This document shows positions 1 to 13,300 of a stretch of 64,000 nt of DNA, one piece after another (within the stretch, counting starts at the first letter, position 1; the number at the start of each line of letters is the position of its first letter). The DNA comes from Onchidella celtica (taxonomy: Eukaryota > Mollusca > Gastropoda > Systellommatophora > Onchidiidae). The position numbers and the translations under genes were made by a program. The stretch is taken from positions 38,849,457-38,913,456 of the forward strand of contig OZ007579.1 of assembly GCA_963931925.1 (NCBI GenBank). Direction: 5' to 3'. The notes beneath the pieces are model-generated. The model saw nothing but the letters and a program-made list of their open reading frames with translations. It was not told where the DNA came from and did not search any database.

Positions 1-361
1 GCAACCCTTTGTTATGAGGGGGTCAATTCGGTAAGCGCAGCTCAGAGCGAAAACGGCAAGACTATGTCCTGTTCAAGCTATGAAAACACACAGCTAAACA
101 CATTTAACAATGCAAAAGGAAGTATATTTTGTCAGAAGAAGGACTGAACTTTATTTTAATGTAGGATACATGGCCTTTCACAGAAATACACAGCAGTAAT
201 AGCCTTGTAATATTGGCCTAAAATTATGCCAAAATGGGATTTCACCCCTTTAGCGGTCCAGTTTGGACTACCTATTATTAATCTTATGGAATCATACATC
301 ACATAGGACTGTCAAAACTTGTGCAAATAATACGTGCCAATCAAATGTTACATGTAAAAAA
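1..361. other. Non-coding stretch, nothing recognised
   Basis: AT-rich sequence with no reading frame, repeat or RNA that I can support. If the host gene continues to the left, this is intron. Confidence 0.4.
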
Positions 362-627
362 TGTGACACTCAAATATCAGTTTGTGTACAAACATGTGTC
401 ACCCAGATATCAGTGAGTATACAAACACGTCACTAAATGTCAGTTTGTGTATACAAATGTCTCACTCAAATGTCAATATGTATACAAACAAGTGTCACTC
501 AAATGTCAATTTATGTACATGTGTCACCCAGATGTCAGCATGTGGAAATGTCATACTGATGCCAATGTGGAAAATGAATGTCACTCAGATGTCAGCATGT
601 GGGAGAACTAATGCCACTGAAATGACA
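362..627. repeat. Minisatellite, units of about 30-33 bp
   Basis: At least eight degenerate tandem units share the core GTCACTCAAATGTCA followed by TGTGTATACAAA or a variant. Unit length drifts and the last units lose the TATACAAA part. The apparent reading frame across it is a by-product of the repeat. Confidence 0.8.
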
Positions 628-1329
628 TAATGTCTGTGAATATATCAGAATGTACATATATACACATGCCACAGAGGCCTCTGCATATCCATAACACAGC
701 AGCTCAGGAGCTGCATTTTAGTTGCTTGCTATGAGCGAGGGACCAGCGGAGGCCATGACCCCTGGTGCTGACCAAAAAATTTACCTGCGCTGAGCATGCG
801 GGTGGAGGGAAAATCAGTTTGATACATACTATTTTCAATTAAACACGGCAACTCCAGTTGTTTATGGATTAAAGCACTCTTTATGTGAACAATTAGGCAA
901 AGAACAGAAGAAAACTGAGAAAATTGTGTTAATGTATCTTAAATCCAGCACTGGTTACAACTCTGTGAATGTGACCAAAAATGCACACAGCAACAATAAA
1001 TGGTGGTTGTCAAAACAAAAAAAATGACAATTTTCCTCACCAACGAGATAGCTAAGAGTTGGCATACCGAAAGTTCAGACATTGAACACATCGACTCACT
1101 TGAAAGCATCCTGTATGAGGTTCTTGGGCCGACGCTACAAGCCAATAAATTTGTCAGTGCCCCACCGTCAGTCTGCTCGACATCATTTACCGTTAGCGTG
1201 GTCCGAGGAACTAGTGTTAATTACAGTAATGTCTTGATAACAGTGTCAGATAGCGTGGATATCCATCTCACACCGAAGAACGTTTCTGTTCTCCTGTTAT
1301 CATGCAAAGAAACTTTCACTTGAACGGTT
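628..1329. other. Non-coding stretch
   Basis: No conserved motif seen. A 107-codon open frame on the plus strand (1000-1323) has no recognisable domain and lies beside the LINE remnant. I do not call it a gene. Confidence 0.35.
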
Positions 1330-2270
1330 CATTATGTACAGTTTACTTTGCTTTACTTTGGTGTAGAACCAGCCTCCTCGCACTCGGGACACACCCATAC
1401 GTGCTCAGCTCTCCGCGCCATCATGTCGGACAAGGTCTTCTCACTAACAACTCCAGTAAGATGTTGATTGAACAGTCGTCTTGCAGTACCACACAACCGG
1501 CTCTTGACTCCACAGCCTCTCTGATGCCCAAACAGTTTTATACGTTCGATGGTGTCCCCGTCTTCTTATGGTGCTGTTTCTCTCAAAGCTGCGAAAATTT
1601 CATTTTCCCCGAGACTAAGAGAGCCTTGCATTGGGGCCTCACCAGCAAGCTTATCCGCTCTCTCATTGCCAGATACTCCAGCGTGTCCAGGGGAGAAAAT
1701 CCAAGTCAGCCTTTTCAGTTTACTGTCGTGCAGATACTGCACCCATTCAGGTTTGAGGTATCCTGTCTCTATTTTCCTGAGCATGCTCTGGGAATCTGTC
1801 ACAATGACGGCACGTGTGTGGGTGCTCCTCTGTAACCATACAAGTGCGTTTTCAGCGGCTACCTCCTCCATTTTCATACTAGATGTTGTTACTTGATATG
1901 CAGCTCCATCTTCTGCCACTGTCCTGGCATCAACGCTGACCGTGTAACCCCATCCAGATCTTTCTCCTCTAGTGACTTATCCATCTGTATACACCACCGC
2001 ATCTCCTGTCCTGCTGTTCTCGTGCACCAGTTCCAGCACATCCGCATTAACGGCACATGCAGCCCTCTCACGGCATTCTCGGCCCATGGTGATGACCACT
2101 CTAGTGTACTTGCCAGCCATCTTATCGTCCACTTTCACATACTCCTCACCCCTTCGCACATTGTCAAGTTCACACACTTTTTGTACAGTGGCCTCAGCTT
2201 CAGCTAACCATGATCTGCCTCGCTTTATTCTGCTACCTTTCCTGACATTCAGCTGGTCATAAACAGCATA
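1330..2270 (-). pseudogene. Degenerate LINE (non-LTR retrotransposon) 3' end with RNase H
   Basis: On the minus strand the part from 1920 to 1566 encodes an RNase H module with AENALVWLQR, IVTDSQSML and SPGHAGVSGNERADKLAG, the catalytic-Asp and GH..GNE.AD motifs of LINE and bacterial-type RNase H. Upstream, 2177-1977 in another frame ends in AVVYTDG, the first catalytic strand. Downstream, near 1400, HVWVCPECEEAG is a Cys-rich tail as seen at the end of such polyproteins. Several frameshifts separate the parts and no reverse transcriptase is present, so it is a 5'-truncated dead copy. The I/Nimb-type groups carry RNase H in this position, but the clade is inference. Confidence 0.75.
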
Positions 2271-2359
2271 TTACACGAAATTTAATGTACACAATACAGT
2301 CACTAGACCTAATTGTGCACGTGGCCCGCTGTTTGCAGGGTTTGGGGTACACTGTAGTA

Positions 2360-3110
2360 TTATACTTTCCAAAGTGTGTTGAAGTCAGATTCGGCATCGT
2401 TCCAAATTCCACAGCTTCTTTTCTTGATTTGACGTACAGCCTTGTGTAGGCATTCGAGCCCTTGTTCCCGGTGAAATCCTAATCTTAATTGATATTTCTG
2501 GATCCACCCCATGCAATGCTTTCCTAGCATGTGGTGTTTAGGGGTCACTTTGGATATGCAAATCTGTGATGGTCCATGTAAGTTGCTCTTGCTTCTTGCC
2601 CCATCCTTTGTGTTTCTTGTGAAGTTGGACTGGAGTGTGAAATCAGTGTGTGGATTCTTTGGTAGTTCCTATTTAAAGTTTCAAATCTACCTCTGATTGC
2701 TATAATTTTATCTAAAATGATCGGATCCGATGTGTGTTACAAGGCTGTCTGCAGCATTGCCTTGGTTAAATCTACAATGATTTGTTCTGTTAAGTATTTT
2801 GTGGCAGTGGTTGCCAATAAAAGCAGCACTGTGGAAAGCTTGTCCTGCTATTTTGTGGTTATTTAAGACTTTCTCTAGGCTGACTTTCACAGGACCTACA
2901 GCTTGATCTTTCTCTTCCTCAATCGAGTTTATCTAACTCTTTCTCACATTCTTGCACAGACCTTTCAAAGTGTTTTTTCCGTACTGTTTATAGAGGTCTT
3001 TAGCATTTGCCTTATTAGCTTTATCTTCCTCTCTGAGGATGCCGATGGTGTCAGCTTCTTCTTCTAATACATCATGGTGTTTTAAAACTATACCTAACAT
3101 AATATGCATG
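2360..3110 (-). pseudogene. Broken repeat-type reading frame of unknown function
   Basis: From about 3075 down to 2710 the minus strand keeps one frame with an internal TAG near 2930: a Glu-rich start, KANAKDLYKQYGKNTLKGLC, then VLNNHKIAGQAFHSAAFIGN and HCHKILNRT. Further on, around 2550-2360, a shifted frame encodes LRLGFHREQGLECLHKAVRQ and FNTLWKV. It resembles a protein type I associate with multi-copy, probably transposon-borne genes of marine invertebrates (...FVGNHCHK.L...), but I cannot name a family. The stop and frame changes make it a pseudogene. Confidence 0.5.
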
Positions 3111-4176
3111 TATGGTGGGGCTACTTTATCTAACCCAATATTGACTAAAGGAGCACTGAGTCTGAAAAAAAAGGCTAACTTTTTTACTAAAAAGCCAATA
3201 TCTTTAAAACTTCAAACCCATACAAAATATCTTTTGAGGACAAAATCTGCAATATCTCTGCCAACAAAAAATGTTTGAACATTGCAAAAATTTGGTGAGG
3301 AAAATATAATTACCGTAATTAAAACACACACACCGCTGCAAACTTCTCAAATTATATGCACTTTTCACAGCACTGTACACATTTTATTTACCAATCAAAC
3401 ACATAGAAATTTCATACATCACAAAAGAAAAGGATGTGCAACATGTCCATTTAAAAAGTTTTGGTGTGCATTCAGCGGATTTGCGGTAATCTTTGATTTT
3501 AAAAGATCAATTTTCGGGTCGCGATGTCCAGCAAATTGCAGAATGCTGGCAGTCTCGCGCGGCAGGTAATAAATTGGTCATTCGCCATGCACCTGTCAAG
3601 TGATGGTCGGCGATGGACGCGATGAGGTGGATTTATGGGTTTTAGGCTCTTGCAACTATAATGCAGAAAAATCAGGGATTTGAGCCGCCGTGATAAACAA
3701 ATCAAAATAAAGGCAGCCAACCAAATACCCATGTGGCTTTGCCATTAAAAAAAATATGCGAAGAGTGCAGTAAGTGATGTAATCTTGTGTTCTGGTGTGG
3801 CTGTCAGAATGTTACTACAATGGGACTGAATCAATCTGTCTTTGTTTTCAAACAATAATATCCTCCAGCAACGATGATATAGACACAAACAATAGCAACA
3901 ACAATAACAAACCTGATGTTTTTGTTGTTCTGACCAGATTTATTCAATCAGAGTTGCAAATTGTTTTTAAATCTTACTCAAGTTTTCTGTTTTAACCTGA
4001 CAAAATCCTCAGAACCAAAAGTCTACATAACAATGTTTACTTCATTTTCTTGGGGAATATATTATTGCTTCTTTTCATTATATTTTGTATGATTTGCTTT
4101 CTTGATACTTGTTGTCAAATGGGTCTTTGTAAAATACAACTTTTTTTTTTTTTGGTGCTATATAAAAACTACTTAC
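3111..4176. other. Intron sequence, no feature recognised
   Basis: AT-rich with A and T runs (for example poly-T at 4141-4153). It should be intron after exon 22 of the DENND3-like gene. Confidence 0.4.
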
Positions 4177-4373
4177 ACCCAGCAGTATAGAGCATGACCT
4201 CTACAGTTTTTCTCTCCCGTTGTCCAAAGTTGGGGTCAACACGATGCTGTAGGGCAGCGATGGTATCTCTGGGTAGGTTGTGCCTGCCATCGGCTACATA
4301 AGCTGTGAAATAACACAAGGTTTCTGCAGCTTGAGCCATATGGTCGTGGTGGGTCGCATTTTCATCTTGTCCA
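4177..4373 (-). CDS. DENND3: DENND3-like exon 22 (before the WD40 region)
   Basis: It encodes AAETLCYFTAYVADGRHNLP and TIAALQHRVDPNFGQ, ending VEVMLYTAG, collinear with AASKLSYFDKM...LP..TLE.LKHKINPSAG...VLLYTPG. A consensus GTAAGT donor follows. The WD40 exons must lie beyond the left edge. Confidence 0.88.
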
Positions 4374-7300
4374 CTGCAGCCGCAACATCAGCAGCATTCA
4401 CAGCATGTGTGAGGAATGAAACGGAGAGAGAAATAAGAACGAAAGAAATAAACTTGCATTTCGTTGGTCTGCAGTAGGAACCGCATTAGAACTAGCCTCT
4501 GAGGCTGTTGTTATGGAAGGATAGCATTCCACAAAAAAAGCTATAGCTGAGCAGTGATGACAACTCAGTTGGCTTTGTACTTAGAGTACAGTCCCCTAAC
4601 AAACAGCCTGAATGACTGGTTTTAAATAGGTTCCAATCGAATATAGGCCCATTGCGCATATGGGCCATCTTTGATGTAAGGACCGACGCATCACCATAGC
4701 GATTGTAGCACTGATTTTGATTCGTTAGCTGATTTGCACTGCGAGCACTTGAGGTGTTGCGAACCAACCAGCGGCGAGCTAAAAGTAGGTCGCTGCAGTA
4801 AACAATGGCACGTGTGTACACATGCACATGGGAGACATTCGGTCAATTCTTTCACTTCCTTTCCCTTGTTTACAAGAATGGTAGGAAATCTGACCAGCTT
4901 GGATCCATCCTTTCCACCCCTGTCATAGCAATCAACTGCAATGCAACCTGCAGGCATTTTAATCGCTTAGACATAGCTCGAAGTTACATTAATCAGCTGA
5001 TCCACCGGCCATTTTTGGGTGCGGGAAGAAAAAACAAAAACACTCTGTGACATCATTGGCAATGGGGTTATATGTTACAATCTGCAAATGAACTGTATTA
5101 TGAATACCACACAAATGCCAAGGACCAAATTTTACAAGAGAAGGGGAAAAAACTGCTTTATCTGAAATATCATAAAAACCACAGAAAAACTGTGGGGTCG
5201 CAGCAGGGCTATAAGCAAAGTCAAAATTGGGCAAAAAGAAAAGGTTGTATGTTGCGAAGCCCCGCGTGAGAAATAAAACCCAAACAATACAAAGCAAACT
5301 AAAGAGAAAACAAAAAATACACAAATTTTCGGCTTTCGCCTTTGTCAAGTGAAAAAAAACGAACAATAAAAGACTTCAACAGGAACGAAGTGAACCAGTT
5401 TACTTAGCTGCGAGTTCTTGCTTCGTTAGCAGCACTTGACAAAGGCGAAAGCCGAAAATTTGTGTATTTTTTGTGTTCTCTTTAGTTTGCTTTGTATTGT
5501 TTGGGTTTTATTTCTCACGCGGGGCTTCGCAACATACAACCTTTTCTTTTTGCCCAATTTTGACTTTATCTGAAATGTATTCCTTAACTCAGAAGACAAT
5601 TGCAGTTCATTGGGATACCTGAATCGAAACAAAGGAACACCTTGCTCTAACTGGAAAAATAGAAGGCAAAAAAAAACCGAAGTAGACAAAGAATAACATA
5701 TTTAGAGAGTTTAAACAGATGGGCGACAGAGAAAAACCAGGACAATACGGGCTTTTTGAGAGCATTGGAGAGGAGGAATGAGTGGCGAACCATGATCATC
5801 GATATCTGTTCCAGATCCGGCACTTGAAGAGAGAGAGGGAGAGAGATTCCTTAGCTCAAATAAATTTTTAATTATATTAATAAACATAACAAATATGTAG
5901 CGGACAAGACTTGCAGCCTGTGGTTGCGTGGATACACTTGTGCGGTCTCATAGTGGGGCCAAAGATACGACATCATGGAGCGACATGCTCCACAGGAATG
6001 GAGAGACTGCACATGAATGAGGACAAGATTAGTGTGCCTAAACAGGTCTTGTATTCACACAGTATGAACATAGATGCAGTTGCAACAGAAATGAGTGTTG
6101 TTTAATTCTGACTTCTAGTGATAAATAAAAAAGACATTTATATACATTCCATAGATTAGAGGAAATCACATCCAACAGTTAAAAAAAATATATGATCAAA
6201 TTTACTCTCCCTCATTTATACATGAAACAGTTTCATCACATACAAACCAAATACTTCAAACTTTATTCTGAATGATTACCACCAATGTCCCCGGATGCAT
6301 GGCTGCGCCGTCGCTATACTGGTGCTGCACACATCAGAATGTTACCACACACACCAGAATGTTGCAAAAAAGGTTGAATGTCATGCACCAGCTTTGAATT
6401 TACAATATTTTTGCTCAAAGCATCAAGAGTTCCACTTGCTGGTTTGTAAAAATGAGAGGGAACATTGATTACCACTCTATTACTTTTGTGACTCTTGTAT
6501 ACCTTCCAATAACAGCGTCCACCAACAGAACATTCTGTGCTGCTTGACTAATAGCTGTGAAATCTTTGGTGGCCTCGGCCACCATTTTGCCAGCTCTCAT
6601 CTCCTCTATCAGGGCTGCCCAGCAGTTACGCTCATCTTTCAGCCAAGCAGTGAACTTGACCTTGCCCGCTGTCAAACAGTAGCCAAAATGAAAGAGTTTG
6701 AAAGTATTTTGCACAAGGATCACATGACAAAAATAACTGGCACGCACCAAACAGAGGGCTAAACAAATAAATTTGAAAATGATTTACACCCACGTCAAAA
6801 TTTAACAAAAATAACAAATTTGAAAATGATTTACACCAAAGTCAAATTTAACAAAAATAACAAATTATGCAATTATACTTCCATAAATTTATAAAATCTC
6901 GGCACACCTATAACACCCTGTGTTCACATCAGTCATCTGCCAGGTATCATTTCACCGTCCATTTCACATACTGGCGTATCAATGATTTTGGTGGTTTAGA
7001 GTTACAGCTGTCTCATTGTTGAGAATTTATATCCTCTCAAAGTGACCTGTCGGTATCTTTAATAACTTTAAAATTACAAACAGAAACATTTTTGCCCTAT
7101 GCTTGTCTGTACATAAAAAAATTTCGCTGTCACCAAAGTGCCCTGCTGGAAGATGGTAAAACTGTTGATACGCCAAGACATGTGATGGATGACGATTTGT
7201 ATGTAAAAATACATGGGATGCCTTTGACACAACAAATTTAGCTGACAGACAAAGATCACAGTAACTACTTCACATGCTCAGTGAACTACAGACAGGTGAT

Positions 7301-10300
7301 CTGTGGCCAAGCCAAGTGTATATGACCCAATATACCATATTCTCCATATATTCAATGATGGCTAAAATTCCATTATCTGAACAATTGTCCAACACTGTGA
7401 TTTTTGCTCCTTTCACCATCTCTCATTGTATCTTTGGCTCTCAGGTGCCAAGGAAAACCACAACAACAACAACACACACTATTGCGCACTGAAGAGTATA
7501 CAAAAACACGTTTTGTCCCTCCTTCCCAAACGCAGTAACACCTGAGCAAATCCTATGTTAAATGAAAACCATTAGGCAGCGAGTTGCAATAGGGTTGGGT
7601 GCATGACAACAGAATTAGAACACAAAAAAGGGTTGTAAATGTGGAGCCCTATGGGGGTGCATTGACATGAGAAACGTTACAAAAAGACCATGGCTACTTC
7701 TTGAATAACCTGGCTACCAAACAGTGTTCAGCACTACAGCGTGAGAGGTGCTTGTTTGGGGTTCTTTTGACTAAGATACAAAAAACAGAAAATCTGTGGG
7801 GTCCAAACAAGGCTTGAGGCAAAGATAAAATATGGCAAAAAAGAAAAAGAAGTATGTAGCAAAGCCATGCTAAAGAAATAATACAGGAAAGATACAATAA
7901 AATGCAAAGGGAAAGGGAAGATACACCATGCTTTCGGTATGTTTACATCATGACAAAAAATATGTAACAGGGTGGAAAACTGCAACAAAAAAACAATTGA
8001 ACAAAGAAAAAAATATATGGTCTCTCATACACACATCAGCAACAGTCTCTCCCATCAACACTGTCTAGCTGTCTCTAGCTATCTCTCACCAGTATCGGTG
8101 ATAGTCAGGACATCCACGGCCATCAGGAAAGAGTGAAACTGTAACTTCTCCAGCTTGGCAATGTTACGCAGTTTGACAACCTCTTTGTGCTTGTTGCTGA
8201 CATCCTTCAGGAAAGACAATCTGCCACAGACATGGAGAAAATAATATAATTAAAGTTTCGTCAGGCTAAAAATGCACACAAAAAGTAATATTTTTTCTGG
8301 TTGCTGTCATAATTACTGATTTCAGAACATTTAGCAACATAGATATCCTCTTGATCTTCACAAACCCATTTTCAAGTGACACAAAGGACATGTTATAAAA
8401 TTTGGAAGTGCTTTGGTTGGGACTATTATCGCTATGGGTTTCTCTTAGACCCGCTTATCCCCGCAGATAAAGGTTTGGATATCTGGAAAGAGGCGAACTG
8501 CGATGCATATGCTTCTGTGGGGACAACTGATCCTATTAAAGCACCCCAACACCCTCTGATCCCTTCCCCCAACCACCACCACCAAAGTTATTTCCAGGCA
8601 TCCACCTACACAGCACTGCCCTGGCTCTGACCTGGACTCTAACCTTTACCCTGGCCCTAACCCTGACCTCTAACTTTTACCCTGGCCCTGATCCTGTCAC
8701 AGACTCAAACCCTTTTTCCTGGCCATAACCCTGACTCATTGGGAAAAATGTCTCTACCAAAGCACTTAAATAAAATGAATGCATTCTGATATTGTTCTGG
8801 GTAACTGCCATAAGCCATTAATAAACCAATGCACATCATGTTCATTTTTGTCTTGTTCTACAGCAACATTTACATTTGACTGATACAGTTCCGACAATTT
8901 CTCATGATACCCATGACCCTCATGACTTATAAATTGTCACTGTCAAGCCAAAACAACCTCTTGTCTCTAGCCTGACCTTTTGTCTGTCAAGACAATTCTT
9001 CCCATGCCGAAATCTGTCTTGATCAAACTGGATACCCTCAGAACAATTTCACTCGCCTGCAAGTACAAAAGAAGAGGGATGAATAACAAAGTTGCGCACA
9101 CAATTTAATGTAGAAAATCTGGAATAAGATGAGACTTTTTCTTGGACATATTAATCCCTTCACTGCCGCATGTTTGTCCGGGCTGAAAATATTGCATAAA
9201 GTGCAACAAGAGCTTACAGATGACATGTTTTTTTGTAGGGCATTCCATGTAAGCCCGTACTGCTGATTTTGGGACATACTATGTACGTCCACAGCCCTGT
9301 CACGGGGTTACATGAAAAGTGTTGTTTTTTTTGTTTTTTTTAAAGTCATTTCTTTACTAGTTAAAAAACAAAAGTAACTTTACTCCTGACAGATGTGAAA
9401 ACAATGAAGTGTTGGACTAGTCAGTTTAAAACTCATCCCAACTTAGAGCGTTTCATGTATAATTCCATAGCAAAAAATACACTGTATTTATAACTGTGAG
9501 ATGTTTGATATTCTGGAGTCTGCCAGAATGGTCCCACCAAAATCTGTGCTTGGTCCCCTTCCATTTCATAAATGTAAATGAACATTTCTGACCTTACAAC
9601 AGATATGAAAGAGAAAGTTTATTTTTAACTCGCTGGCGGCCACCATGTTGCGGAAGACTGCCGCACAGCCGATATATACTGGCCCATCATATCCTGCGGA
9701 ATACCGCCGCAAGGCAAATATATCAGCCCTACAGTTTCGTGCTAAAACTGCAGCGAGGTTGATATATTGCCCAAACATTGTTCTGGCATATTTCACACTC
9801 CTAATTTTATACCACTTCCTGCTGTCTTTCTACCTAGTAACCCATTACTTTGGGAGTCTAAAGGAGGGAAGGTGTAGGGGGATGGCAACCAAAGGGTTAA
9901 TAACTGTGGAGTTAGATCATTCCGGTACCCCGCTGACACCAATACTTGACAGCACCCACTGCCACAAGAATCACCAGTTTTCTCACCTGCATGCCATAAA
10001 ACCCTAACTCAGACTCAAACCTCACCTGCAGGACATTCTTGAGAGAATTAAGCTTTTCACAAGTGGACTGATTCTCCTCATAGCTCATCTTTAAAAGGTT
10101 AAACGTGTCTTTTTCAACATCTGAAATGGAAACAAAAGACCAGTGATCACTCTTGTTCCTACAACTTCAAGATTTAAATTTCAACATCTGAAATGTGAAA
10201 AGAATCCTCAAAATTTCAAATTAAAACAGACTGAATTTTCTCTTTTCGGCCTGATACTGCACTTTCAAAAATCAATGTTTCTGTGAATTTTATGCTTTGT

Positions 10301-13300
10301 ATGAGTACTGCACAATACTGCAAATATATGTGTGTGTGTGAGAGTGAGTGAGCGAGAGAGAGAGAGAGAGAGAGGGAGACAAAGAGAGACAGAGGAGAGT
10401 GTGTATGTGTGTGTGTGTGCGCATAAGCACCTGGAAGTATTTTCCAGACAGTTTTATCCATCACTTTCAAATTTAGCAGAGCCAATTAGAGGGAAACAAT
10501 GGAAAAAAAATCACACATCACTCATGGTTGTCCTGGCAACAGCCTCATTCATGAATTATGGTTCTCAATTTGAATAAGGTGACTTCAGTATAAGTAGGTT
10601 TCTACAGTTTTCCTACCAACTGTTTGAAACTTTGCACATGAATATTTCAACATAATATCTAAATTCAATAGCCTCTTTGAAGAAAATTTTGATCATTTCA
10701 TTAGATTTTGGGGGGGGGGGGGGGGGGGGGGAACTTATTATAAAAACAAGTAATAAATTTTCCATAATTTTTCTTTCCTAATTCCTGGAAAACATTAAAA
10801 GGTATTAAAAAAATTCCTTTTCATCAAAATTTTCTTTTCTTCTGAGCTGCTTTCAGGCAATTTCTTGGTATGGTAATAACTCCAGGAAAAAAAAAATTGA
10901 TCACAAATTCCTGTTCAAAAACTGTATTTTGAGAAAATTGCATTTTTCAAAAAACTTGGTCATAAAACGTGACCCATCCTTGTCTTCGGAGGCTGCTTTT
11001 GATACGAAAAAGTAAGTAAAGGGATGTTCTATCTTGCATTTCTGCTAAATATATCAGAACTTCCAGATAAAAACAAAAACCCAAAATTGAGTTTTGAATG
11101 CAAAAGCCTGTTTAAGGACCAGCCCCCTCCTCCTTGATTCAAACCCCTCTCTCCCCTACGCTACCTGCCTCTCTCTCTCCTCCTTTTCCACTTCTTATGG
11201 CATCTACCATCACAGCTCAAGACAGATACAGAAAACAAGACAAAAAGACAACGGGAGAAAGAAGAAAGAAACACGAAACAGAAATCAAGAATAGGGGCCA
11301 GCAGCGTAAGGCTGAGGTGCCCGAAAAGCAAAAGATCTCAGCCCTAACAACGATCAAACAATGATCCATCCATTCATCAGGCAATTTACGTGTTGGTCTC
11401 TGAGGCTGAGCAAGAGCCATGAACAATCTCTGAATGGTGTCATAGTCGGTGGCCATCTCCAACAGCGATACAACATCCACAAACTCTTCCAGGCCTGAGG
11501 AATGAAGTGGTGCCAGGTCACTGATCATATCGTCACTGCTCTACACGAATGACATAAGTAATATACTTCTAAGATATTAGGAAAAAACTGGCTCCTTTTC
11601 CTGTCATTTGCCCCCTTATGCCATTATGATTCTTTGAATTATTACATTTCCTGTTGGTGCATTTCTTTTTCTCTAGTATTATCTGATAGCCCTCACGTTC
11701 AGGATTGCAATCAACTGTCGGTTGCCTTTTTGCATAAATCCGAAATATGCCATTATTGTAGAGCAGTGACTATATTTCTTTAGTACATTTACTTTATGTC
11801 ACCATGACTCTTTGTCAACTTCATGAAATTTTCTTTGGTTACTTAATTAAAATACAGGAAATGAAACAAATTCACCCTTATTAACAATCACACTGACATA
11901 TGGAAACTACAGCTAGAAGTCAAACTTTGATGTTTTCGAAACTTTTATACTACACATAGAGCAGATCAGGGCATATATCAGTTGACAATTCAATATTTGA
12001 TGGGCTATGCCGTCATGGAGTATGGATGCCATTTGTGGAAAGGTAAATAGTTGCTGTAATCCACATTTCAGTCAATATTTGGTGGCGATATGATATAACC
12101 TGAAACAAACATTAACAAGACATTGGATCTGAAGGATAAGCAAACCCTAGTAGGGCAAGATGTCTTGCACATCTGTGGTAATACAAGCCAGGACTCACAG
12201 ATAAGTAGGCCAGGCACATGTATTTAATATTCTATTAATATTCCATATATTTCATATTCTAATTTTTTTATTGTTCGGTTAGTTTCCACTATTTTCTGTT
12301 GTTTTTTTCTTTTTTTTCACTCTGAAGAAGGCTTTTGCCGAAATATTGGCACTTTCTGTCTTCCTTTTTTCTTTGTGTTTCATTGTATCATTTGGGTATT
12401 ATTTCTTACGTTCGCCTTTGCTATATACAACTTTTTCTTTTTGCCAATTTTTGACTTTGTCCTAAGCCTTTCTGCGACTCCACAGTTTTTCTGTGGTTTT
12501 TATAATATTTCGTCAAACCCGCTCACTGAGATCACCATCAGGAATGGATACTTTCTCCACAATTCCTCTCCTTGGTGTCACCCTCTCGGGTTCTGTCTCA
12601 TGAGCTAACTCAGCCAGATAATTCACACCCTTCATCCGCAGAATTTCCTCTCTCTCTGCCTCAGGGATCAGTCGCAATAATTTACGCACCAATCTGACAA
12701 AAATGAATTGAATTGAGATATTTACATAGCAAAACCATTTCATGCATGGTCATAAAGCTTCCTGAATCATGAGTACTCAAACTGATGAAATCTGACTGCA
12801 AAAATCTTTTGAACTCTACTGGAGGCAAACTCAGTGGGAATGCAGCACAACAGAAGTTAATTTGTGACGATCTATATATGCCAAAAAGCACTGCCTTCAT
12901 AGATAACACACAATGAGAATAAACAGTGAAAATCTCACAGACCAAATTTTCATCTTTCTGATGAATTTAAACTCTGAAATACACAATTCGTTCTAAACAT
13001 CAAGTTACATATCTGGACAATTACTTCTCTTATTCCAAGATTGCCTGTACACACTTTGAAGTTCTCTGTCACATAAAATGGAATGACAGCTGTTTCTAAA
13101 ACCTGTGGTTACTTTCCAGATTCCATGTTCATTCCTGGGCATACATCTCAGTGGAACACCCATACAGCATGACCTCTACGGCAATGGTAGTTTGCTCAAT
13201 GGCACAACTAAGGTGGGGCTGGCAGAGTAGTTATTCCTGCACTAGAATGCAGCTACAATTTTAACCCTTTGGAGACAGGGGGATTTTGGATGCCACCCAT

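Noticed and set aside
1000..1323. 107-codon plus-strand frame
   Set aside because: No domain, no homologous pattern, flanked by repeat DNA.
4989..5689. Phe-rich frames at 5.0-5.7 kb similar to frames at 7.7 and 12.4 kb
   Set aside because: The similarity is due to the dispersed repeat; codon content is T-rich low complexity.
5910..6075. Cys-rich piece resembling the end of an ADAM cysteine-rich domain (LVCLNRSC)
   Set aside because: Only one short motif fits, stops interrupt the frame, and no neighbouring ADAM exon was found.
8630..8745. Interstitial telomere
   Set aside because: CCCTAACCC words occur within a longer degenerate unit; no consecutive hexamers.
11341..11389. Extension of exon 17 through the open frame to 11217
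   Set aside because: The GTAAAT donor at 11389 gives the phase needed by exon 18 and the product then matches DENND3; the extension becomes hydrophobic low complexity.
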